From an uncultured Clostridia bacterium (GTDB lineage: Bacteria; Bacillota; Clostridia; Oscillospirales; Ruminococcaceae), in the NCBI GenBank assembly GCA_945933905.1, contig CAMEQX010000012.1:1-12280 (forward strand): DNA of 12,280 nucleotides. Reading direction: 5' to 3'. The notes under the pieces are model-generated. The model was not told where the DNA came from and ran no database searches. It saw nothing but the letters and a program-made list of their open reading frames with translations. The position numbers and the translations under genes are program-made. Positions 6,391 to 12,280 of the stretch are shown here, one piece after another (within the stretch, counting starts at the first letter, position 1; each line of letters begins with the position of its first letter).

Positions 6391-7695
6391 ATGATAGGTA
6401 AGAAAAAAACTGCGCCAAAACCGAGCGCTCAAAAAAATCGGCAGAATGTCGAAAATGCTCGGAAAAACGCGTCGCAAAGCGGTTTGAGGAGTGCTGCTTC
6501 ACAAAAAAACGCGCAAAAGCCGCCTGTCAAAAATCAGCAAAAGCCTCAAAATTCTGCGGGAAATCCGCGTAATTTGCAAAATCCGAAAAATGTCCCGCAA
6601 AACCGCGTAAATCAGGCGAAAAACGCTGCCGGAAACACGGCTGGCGGTCAAAATAAAAGTGTGCAAAATCGCCCCGCAAATCCCGCGAAAAAGCCGAAAA
6701 AGCGTTTTGTTCTCGGGAAAAAGGCGAAGAAAATCACAAAGCCCGCGGTAAAAGGGCAGACCGCTCAAAACAGCGCTCGGAGCCTTCCCGCGAAGCCCGT
6801 CAACGAGCAGGCTCGCAAGGCTGCCGACAAGGCGGCGCAAGCGAAAATTCGCGCCGAGGCTCCCGAGAAAAAGCGCCCCTATCGCGGCGGAAATTACACG
6901 CTGTATTTTATTCTGGCGGCGATTGTGGTCGGGATAATTATGGCGATTTTGTCGAACACCGTGCTTTTCAAGTGCGGCACAATCGAGGTTGTCGGCACAA
7001 CCCGCTATTCCTCCGAGGAAATAATCGCGGCGTCGGGGATTAACACGGGCGAAAATCTTCTTCACATCGACGCGAAAAAGGCTGAAAACAGCGTGATGGA
7101 CGCGTTTGCGTTTGTGGACGGCGTGACCGTGAAAAAGAGCTATCCCACGAAAATCATCATCGAGATAACCGAGGCTCAAAACTGGTTTGCGCTTTATGAG
7201 AACAGGAAAAAATATGTGATTTCACGCGGCGGAAGAGTGCTGGGGGAGATTTCTCCGGACGGGCTGGTTGTCGTGAAGGGATTGGAAGCCGAGAGCCTCG
7301 AAACAGGCAGCAAGCTGAATTCCAAGGTTGAAGCGAAAAACAAGATTATTATGGAAATCTTTGAAACTGCGGAGAAAGTCGGGCTTCAAAACGTCACGGA
7401 AATCGACATCACGGACAGATTTTCCATAAAGATTACGGTTGAAGACAGAATTGTTTTAAATCTCGGCTCGTCCGTGCAGCTTGAAAGCAAGCTCCGCGTG
7501 GGACAAGCGCTGATTGAAAAGGAGATTTCCGAGGACGAGAAGGTTTCCGTGCTGCTGACAAATCCCGAAAAGGTTGCCGTAGAGAGCCTTTCTCACGGTC
7601 AAAAGCCTGTTCAGTCAACAAAGCCTGTTCAATCAACCGAGAGTTCCCCCGAGCAAACAAACAGCGCTCCCGAGGAGCCCGCGGCGGCTGAATAA
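6391..7695 (+). CDS. ftsQ: Cell division protein FtsQ/DivIB
   Basis: Single-pass divisome protein that in other bacteria links FtsL/DivIC to the septal synthase. It has 434 residues. Residues 1-165 are a strongly basic, low-complexity region rich in Lys, Asn, Gln, Ala and Pro, predicted cytoplasmic and disordered. One transmembrane helix follows at about 170-192, then a POTRA domain (about 195-265: IEVVGTTRYSSEEII, SGINTGENLLHID, DGVTVKKSYPTKIIIEI). Next comes the beta domain with YVISRGGRVLGEI, ending near residue 395. The last ~40 residues are Pro/Ser/Glu-rich with a KPVQST duplication. The N-terminal extension is far longer than the short one of E. coli FtsQ. The ATG has GAGGAAGTGA about 5 nt upstream. 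It is 96 nt after murA and is followed by the ftsZ promoter; no ftsA lies between. Confidence 0.9.
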   Translation: MIGKKKTAPKPSAQKNRQNVENARKNASQSGLRSAASQKNAQKPPVKNQQKPQNSAGNPRNLQNPKNVPQNRVNQAKNAAGNTAGGQNKSVQNRPANPAKKPKKRFVLGKKAKKITKPAVKGQTAQNSARSLPAKPVNEQARKAADKAAQAKIRAEAPEKKRPYRGGNYTLYFILAAIVVGIIMAILSNTVLFKCGTIEVVGTTRYSSEEIIAASGINTGENLLHIDAKKAENSVMDAFAFVDGVTVKKSYPTKIIIEITEAQNWFALYENRKKYVISRGGRVLGEISPDGLVVVKGLEAESLETGSKLNSKVEAKNKIIMEIFETAEKVGLQNVTEIDITDRFSIKITVEDRIVLNLGSSVQLESKLRVGQALIEKEISEDEKVSVLLTNPEKVAVESLSHGQKPVQSTKPVQSTESSPEQTNSAPEEPAAAE

Positions 7696-7747
7696 TGCGG
7701 GTTTTCGCGGTTTTCGACAGTCGGGCAAAAAAAATTAAAAAAAAAGG

Positions 7748-7776
7748 TTGCAATTTCGTTTCAAATGTGTTATAAT
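7748..7776 (+). promoter_or_regulatory. Strong sigma-A promoter for ftsZ
   Basis: TTGCAA at 7748-7753, a 17-nt spacer, and a perfect TATAAT at 7771-7776. It is preceded by TG at 7768-7769, which makes an extended -10 element. An A-rich run (about 7727-7745) just upstream resembles an UP element. The predicted start near 7783 gives a leader of about 100 nt before ftsZ. I see no convincing stem or riboswitch in that leader. Confidence 0.85.
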
Positions 7777-7880
7777 GAATAGTAGTGCTTTATACTGATT
7801 GATTTTACGCTGTCCGTTGAGGATATTGCTTAAATGCCGTTTTTTGACGCGGCTGTATAAAATTCGGGAGGTTTAATGAT

Positions 7881-9080
7881 ATGAACTTTGAAGTTGACAG
7901 CTTTGATGATGGATTTGAAGTGAACGATGATTTCAGCTCTGCCACCAAGATTATGGTATTCGGCGTGGGCGGAGGCGGCGGAAACGCGGTTTCGCATATG
8001 GTTAACGCTGAAGTCGGCTTTGTTGAATATGTTGTGGCGAACACGGATGTTGTTGCTTTGAGAAGCAAGGACGGAAGCCGTATGAGCCGTATTCAGATAG
8101 GCAGAAAGACCACTCGCGGTCAGGGCGCGGGAAACGACCCCGAAAAAGGAAAGACCTCCGCTGAGGAGAGCCGCGAGGAGATTTCCAAGGCGCTCAACGG
8201 CGTTTCTATGCTCTTTATCGCTGCCGGTATGGGCGGCGGCACTGGCACGGGCGCTGCTCCTATTGTGGCTTCGCTTGCCAAGGAGAAGGACATTCTCACG
8301 GTTGGCGTTGTGACAAAGCCGTTTGACTTTGAGGGCGCTCACAAAATGCAGCAGGCAATCAAGGGCATTTCCGAGATGAAGCAGAATGTTGACGCTCTTA
8401 TCGTTATCCCGAACGACAGAGTAAGACAGCTCAAGGGCAGCAACATCACCATCAAAAACGCATTTGAGAAGGTTGATGAAATTCTCTGCAAGGCGGTTAC
8501 GGGCATCATCTCGCTTGTTCAGGGAAGCGGTTACATAAACGTTGACTTCGCGGATATCCGTATGGCTTTGAAGAACAGCGGTATCGCGCATATGGCAATC
8601 GGCACGGGCAAGGGAGAAAAGAAATACGACGACGCTCTTGACGAGATTTTCAACAGCCCGCTCCTCGAGACCTCTATCGAGGGTGCGAGAAGAGGCTTGC
8701 TGAATATCAAGGTTCCTGCTTCGGATTCTGTTGGACTTGATGAATTTGACGTTCTCGCGAAGAAGATTTCCGAGAAATTCAACGACGACGCGAGATTTAA
8801 GTTCGGTGTTGAGTTCGACGAAACGCTTGCTGATGATGAAATCTCGATTATCGCGGTGTTTACGGACTTTGACGACGAGCCGAAAAAGCCCGCTCAGCAG
8901 CCCAAAAAGGCGGCTCCCGCGCAGGTTCAGGCGGCTGCTCCCGCAGAGAAGTCCGCTGAAGCTCCCGCTCCCGAGCCCAAGCCGGCTCCCGCTCCCGAGC
9001 CCGTTGAAGCAAATATGGGTTACAACGAGTCCAAGGACATCGAGCTTCTTATGAGAAAATTCCAAGGTTTTGATAACTAA
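7881..9080 (+). CDS. ftsZ: Cell division GTPase FtsZ
   Basis: Tubulin-like GTPase that forms the cytokinetic Z-ring. It has 399 residues. The GTPase core is complete: GVGGGGGNAV (residues 28-37), ANTD (53-56), QGAGNDPEKG (81-90), the tubulin signature GGGTGTGA (118-125), IPNDR (176-180), and the T7 synergy loop NVDFAD (220-225) with its catalytic Asp residues. After about residue 330 there is a Pro/Ala/Lys/Glu linker of about 55 residues, then a C-terminal peptide reading KDIELLMRKFQGFDN. That peptide departs from the common D-I/V-P-x-F-L-R consensus bound by FtsA, SepF and others. The ATG at 7881 has a strong GGGAGGT site (7866-7872). An out-of-frame ATG at 7876 opens a two-codon frame ending at 7884 across the start. 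The gene has its own promoter and terminator, so it can be transcribed alone. Confidence 0.98.
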   Translation: MNFEVDSFDDGFEVNDDFSSATKIMVFGVGGGGGNAVSHMVNAEVGFVEYVVANTDVVALRSKDGSRMSRIQIGRKTTRGQGAGNDPEKGKTSAEESREEISKALNGVSMLFIAAGMGGGTGTGAAPIVASLAKEKDILTVGVVTKPFDFEGAHKMQQAIKGISEMKQNVDALIVIPNDRVRQLKGSNITIKNAFEKVDEILCKAVTGIISLVQGSGYINVDFADIRMALKNSGIAHMAIGTGKGEKKYDDALDEIFNSPLLETSIEGARRGLLNIKVPASDSVGLDEFDVLAKKISEKFNDDARFKFGVEFDETLADDEISIIAVFTDFDDEPKKPAQQPKKAAPAQVQAAAPAEKSAEAPAPEPKPAPAPEPVEANMGYNESKDIELLMRKFQGFDN

Positions 9081-9084
9081 TCCG

Positions 9085-9116
9085 AAAATCCGGGTCGTTG
9101 GGCTCGGATTTTTTTT
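9085..9116 (+). terminator. Rho-independent terminator after ftsZ
   Basis: AAAATCCG (9085-9092) pairs with CGGATTTT (9105-9112), extended by GGTC/GGCT with wobble pairs around a GTTG loop. A T-run from 9109 to 9116 completes it. It starts 5 nt after the ftsZ stop and separates ftsZ from the next unit. Confidence 0.9.
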
Positions 9117-9180
9117 GCCGATTTTGTTGAAAACGGAATTTCTTCTGCTCGGATATTCTCAACATTTTTGCAAAAAGCCC

Positions 9181-9209
9181 TTGCATTTTTCTGAGTTTTG
9201 TTATACAAT
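9181..9209 (+). promoter_or_regulatory. Sigma-A type promoter for the downstream two-gene unit
   Basis: TTGCAT at 9181-9186, a 17-nt spacer, then TACAAT at 9204-9209, inside a very AT-rich stretch that also holds TATAAT at 9211-9216. A 12-bp perfect palindrome TTTTTGCAAAAA (9165-9176) sits 4 nt upstream of the -35 box. The location, right after a terminator and about 50 nt before the next ATG, supports it. Confidence 0.7.
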
Positions 9210-9260
9210 ATATAATATAGAATTATGCTCAAAAATATCACCATCAAAAGAGGTTAAAAA

Positions 9261-10160
9261 ATGGATAAACTCACGGCGTTCTTCAAAAATGTGTGGTTCA
9301 GACGAGGCGTTGCGGCGCTTTGCTGGGGCTACACGGCGTTTCTGATATGGGTTGCGTGGCTGTGCTTCGGCTTTCACTTCGAGCTTGAAAACCCCACGCC
9401 GCTTTTCGTGCTTTACCTTTTCATCAACATCGCGGCTTTCGGTCTGCTTATCTTCACGCGAAAACAGGTTATCACGCAAGTCAACGCCTACGTCTTGCCG
9501 ATTGTGGCGTTTCTGATATTGATTTTCGGCTTCGGGAAATGGTACATCACCACGCCGCCGCTGGTTGTCGTAATCGCGTTTTTCTTCATCAACAGGTCAA
9601 ACGAAACGCTCAAAACCGTGCTTGGAACAATGTATCTGCTGATGTACGTCATCGGCACGGTCGGTTTCATCGCGATGCGTATGTTTATGGGCAACATCAC
9701 CTTCACGCTCGATGAAAACGGCAGTCCCTCGATAAGCGAGCTTGACCTCAGCCTCCGCGACCCCGAATACGAGGTTTTGTCCGACTCGGGCGACTATCGC
9801 GTGGTGCGCTATATCTCGAAAACGGGCGACAGACAGATGGTTTCCTATTACGTTGAGGACGCTCGCGAGGACGTGAAAATCCCGCTTGGCGTCTGCAAGA
9901 AGGTTGCGGGCTGCCGTCATCTTCACACGGCTGTTTTCTCCGACAAAAACTACAATCATATTCGCTGGGCAACTCAAAAGGTTGACGGAAAAACCGTTGA
10001 GGTGCTTTATGTTGAGGGAATTCTGCGTAAAAATCCCTATCTTCGCAAGATAATCGAAAGCGACAGTTCAAGCGGCTCGTCCGTGATATCAAGCTCGTCT
10101 TCATCAAGCGCCGACAGCAGTTTAGCTGATGAAAGCAGTTCTGTTGACGAGAGAAGCTGA
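9261..10160 (+). CDS. Unrecognised membrane protein, five predicted helices, Ser-rich tail
   Basis: I do not recognise a family. The 299-residue product has hydrophobic segments at about 15-38, 47-66, 75-93, 98-111 and 118-141, so five passes are likely. A soluble domain of about 125 residues follows (142-265; it includes SDSGDYRVVRYISKTGDRQM and a Cys pair at 212 and 218). The tail from about 268 onwards is roughly half Ser, with Asp and Glu. No catalytic motif stands out. The start is supported by AAAGAGG (9247-9253) and an upstream promoter. It follows the ftsZ terminator, so it is not part of the ftsZ transcript. The next gene begins 30 nt after its stop and is probably co-transcribed. 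A role in division or envelope biology would rest only on position. Confidence 0.85.
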   Translation: MDKLTAFFKNVWFRRGVAALCWGYTAFLIWVAWLCFGFHFELENPTPLFVLYLFINIAAFGLLIFTRKQVITQVNAYVLPIVAFLILIFGFGKWYITTPPLVVVIAFFFINRSNETLKTVLGTMYLLMYVIGTVGFIAMRMFMGNITFTLDENGSPSISELDLSLRDPEYEVLSDSGDYRVVRYISKTGDRQMVSYYVEDAREDVKIPLGVCKKVAGCRHLHTAVFSDKNYNHIRWATQKVDGKTVEVLYVEGILRKNPYLRKIIESDSSSGSSVISSSSSSSADSSLADESSSVDERS

Positions 10161-10190
10161 TGACGGAAACAAAGCAAGGGGAGGATTGTA

Positions 10191-12280
10191 ATGGAAGATA
10201 CGTTAAAGCTTGTGGGACGCAATTCCAACGAGATTTTTCTGCTGCGTTATCCATCGTCCGTGCTTGATTTTTGCGGCTTTGATTTGACATATTTTGCCAA
10301 GAGTGCGATTGACGCGTGCAGCGAGGCGCAGAAAACCGGCAAAATCAACCCCGATGTTTTTGCGCAGCTGCGCCGTGATATTCAAAACGCGCATTGTTTC
10401 ATCGAGCACAACATTCGCACAACCTACGAAAAAGTCGCGATAGACTGCTGGATAGACTATCTCTGCCGCCGCGACAACATCGGCACGGGAACGCTCTGGA
10501 ACCGCTATATAACTTGCCGCACGCCGTTTGACAAAATGGTTTTCTCGCGGCTTTGCGAGTTCCGCTACAATCGCGCGATAAACGAGTGGCTGAACATTGT
10601 GCGCGTTCAGGATTACGCGAAAAGCAAGATTGATTTCGTGTTCACCAAGGACGTCAAAAGCGCCAAGGAAGCCGCGTCGCGCAGGAAGTACTTTGATTTG
10701 ATGTTCAGCGTGACCGCGCAGGAAATGGGCTGCCGCGTGGAGAATTTGGGTGAAATCAAGGTGTTTTCCGTGGGAAGAACGCCGAGTTCTCCGTTTATGT
10801 TCTCGGCGATTTCAAAGGACATCGTGCGGCACGTTCTCGCGGATTTTGACTACTCCGACGACTACTCGGACATCGGCGATTACAGCGAAATTTCCGACCA
10901 AATCGCGATGGACGCGTTCGCGAAGATGAAAGCGGGGCTGCCCGCGGAGCTTTCGAGCTACAACATCGTTCGCGGGAAAATGGAAAACTACACCGAGAAA
11001 ATTTATATGCCGTGCAGTCTGAAGGCGGTTGTTGACCTTGAGATTGACGCGATAATCGAAAGCGGCGGGATTTTGTGCCCGTGCAAGCGCTGCGGGCGGC
11101 TGTATCTCAGAAATGCGGATTATAACGAGGATTTCTGCCGAACCTACCTCACAAACGGCAAAACCTGTCTTGAAATCTACCGCGAGGAACACCCCGTTCA
11201 GCGCGTCACGCCCTCGCTTGAGGAGAAGTGCAAAAAAGTCACGGACGAGATTTATTCTCGCGTTGGCAAAACGATGAGCACGAAGGAATACGAAAACTGG
11301 TTCGCGTATATGAGCGCGATGAAGGGGAAGGTTGATACGGGAGAAATCTCCGCGGAGGAGCTGAGCTCGTTCCTCGACTACTCGCTGAATGTGGATATTT
11401 CGCGTTCAAAGCCGATTGTCGAGGTGCCGAAGCCGGAGGAGCGTCCGTCACGAGAGCGCGTTGTAAAGCCGTTTGTGCCCGAGAGGATTTCACGAAGCGA
11501 GATTGCCCCGAAAAAGCCCGAGCCGAAAAAGCCCGAGGAAGAGGAGCCGCTGAAGGACGGATTTTTCACGTCGCCGACGGTTTTCCGCCGCAAAAACGAG
11601 GGACAGCAGATTTCGCACATCATTCGCGGGGGAGAGCCGCGCGGCGAAAGCTATACGAGAAATCCAAATCCGCGCGATTTTCAGCCGTTTTCGCAGCCGC
11701 TTCAAGCCGAGTTCCCCGAGCGCAAATCCGAGGAGAGCCGCGAGGAGTTCGAGCAGCCTAAGATTTCGGGTGATTTCGTGCCGTTTGAGAACGCGTTTAG
11801 CGAAAACCCCGTGAGCCGCGCGCCCGAGAATAACGCGGATTTCGTTCAGCCGAGCGAGGTTCCCGAAAACGCGTTTGTTTCGCAGGAAGCGGAGATTTCC
11901 GAGCCTGTTCCCGAGAAAAAGCCGCGAGTTATCAGGAAAAACGCGGCGGCGATTTCGGCTTATGGGAAGATGTCGGGGGCAGCTGTGACAACTGCGCCGC
12001 CCGAGGATTTGTTCTCCGCGAGAACCGAGGACGAGAAAATCCCCTCGGAAACGCGCGTTCCCGAGGCAAACCGCGCTGTTGAGCCAAGTTTTTCGGGTGA
12101 ACAGGATTTCCCCGATGACGAGCCGTTTCGTGATATCGGGAGCATTTTTGATGTTCTCGAGCAGTCGGAGAGCGATTTGAGCGGAAAGCCGCGCAAAAAC
12201 CGCTTTACAGACGAGAATGAGCCGTCGCCCGAGTGGGAAAAATCTCCGCGCGAGGTTCCCAAAGAGGTCACGAAGGAAAA
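10191..12280 (+). CDS. Unrecognised Cys-cluster protein with long disordered tail (3' end missing)
   Basis: The frame is open from ATG 10191 to the window end (696 full codons, no stop), with a strong GGGGAGG site at 10178-10184. The first ~400 residues look globular and cytoplasmic, with no membrane helix. At residues 296-326 there is a Cys cluster, CPCKRC-x14-C-x9-C (Cys296, 298, 301, 316, 326), which could bind zinc. This layout recalls clostridial proteins of unknown function annotated as DUF6076, but I cannot confirm that assignment. From about residue 405 the sequence becomes Pro/Glu/Ser/Lys-rich and probably disordered, with loosely repeated short aromatic motifs (DFQPF, DFVPFENAF, DFVQP...ENAF). 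Codon use in the tail is dominated by CCC-GAG and related pairs. It is likely co-transcribed with the upstream membrane protein. Function is unknown. Confidence 0.85.
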   Translation, partial: MEDTLKLVGRNSNEIFLLRYPSSVLDFCGFDLTYFAKSAIDACSEAQKTGKINPDVFAQLRRDIQNAHCFIEHNIRTTYEKVAIDCWIDYLCRRDNIGTGTLWNRYITCRTPFDKMVFSRLCEFRYNRAINEWLNIVRVQDYAKSKIDFVFTKDVKSAKEAASRRKYFDLMFSVTAQEMGCRVENLGEIKVFSVGRTPSSPFMFSAISKDIVRHVLADFDYSDDYSDIGDYSEISDQIAMDAFAKMKAGLPAELSSYNIVRGKMENYTEKIYMPCSLKAVVDLEIDAIIESGGILCPCKRCGRLYLRNADYNEDFCRTYLTNGKTCLEIYREEHPVQRVTPSLEEKCKKVTDEIYSRVGKTMSTKEYENWFAYMSAMKGKVDTGEISAEELSSFLDYSLNVDISRSKPIVEVPKPEERPSRERVVKPFVPERISRSEIAPKKPEPKKPEEEEPLKDGFFTSPTVFRRKNEGQQISHIIRGGEPRGESYTRNPNPRDFQPFSQPLQAEFPERKSEESREEFEQPKISGDFVPFENAFSENPVSRAPENNADFVQPSEVPENAFVSQEAEISEPVPEKKPRVIRKNAAAISAYGKMSGAAVTTAPPEDLFSARTEDEKIPSETRVPEANRAVEPSFSGEQDFPDDEPFRDIGSIFDVLEQSESDLSGKPRKNRFTDENEPSPEWEKSPREVPKEVTKE

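Noticed and set aside
7696..7747. Terminator between ftsQ and ftsZ
   Set aside because: The A-run here is on the plus strand and no stable stem precedes a T-run, so I find no support for an intrinsic terminator after ftsQ.
7817..7875. Possible 19-residue leader peptide (TTG start) in the ftsZ leader
   Set aside because: There is no Shine-Dalgarno sequence before the TTG and no run of regulatory codons or attenuator stem; chance is the simpler explanation.
7830..9065. 411-codon minus-strand frame opposite ftsZ
   Set aside because: It is antisense to the whole of ftsZ. Its Gly/Ser/Leu-rich start is the complement of the Pro/Ala/Glu linker codons, and no promoter or binding site supports it.

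Overview
The window is part of a bacterial division and cell wall (dcw) cluster. All genes lie on the + strand. It most likely comes from a member of the Clostridia (Bacillota), plausibly Oscillospirales/Ruminococcaceae. The evidence is the order murF-mraY-ftsW-murG-murA-ftsQ-ftsZ, the Gram-positive style purine-rich ribosome binding sites, AT-rich sigma-A type promoters in front of moderately GC-rich genes, and a DivIB-type FtsQ. Phylum-level placement is fairly safe; anything finer is inference.

Region 1 (1-6294) carries lipid II synthesis. It starts inside murF (5' end outside the window) and continues with mraY (lipid I), ftsW (SEDS glycan polymerase), murG (lipid II) and murA (first committed step, UDP-GlcNAc enolpyruvyl transfer). 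murF and mraY are 2 nt apart, and mraY and ftsW are 19 nt apart. Both gaps flanking murG hold repeats. The ftsW-murG gap carries about 2.3 copies of an 87-88 bp tandem unit. The murG-murA gap carries three 43-44 bp units that can form a chain of hairpins. A separate inverted repeat just before murA contains the murA Shine-Dalgarno sequence.

Region 2 (6391-9116) is the divisome part. ftsQ/divIB has an unusually long Lys/Asn/Gln-rich cytoplasmic N-terminus. ftsZ has its own strong promoter (TTGCAA-17-TATAAT with an extended -10) and a clear intrinsic terminator, so it can be expressed as a single-gene unit. murD, murC, murB and ftsA are not present in this stretch.

Region 3 (9117-12280) is a second transcription unit of unrecognised genes. 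It has a promoter, a five-helix membrane protein with a Ser-rich tail and, 30 nt later, a long gene cut off by the window end. That second gene encodes a protein with a Cys cluster and a Pro/Glu/Ser-rich tail of about 290 residues.

The main points for a second look are: a reciprocal Glu/Asp exchange at the two conserved acidic positions of FtsW, a divergent FtsZ C-terminal peptide alongside no local ftsA, the Shine-Dalgarno-containing hairpin of murA, the two intergenic repeat arrays, and the two unrecognised genes downstream of ftsZ. I saw no RNA genes, CRISPR arrays, insertion sequences or minus-strand genes that I could support.
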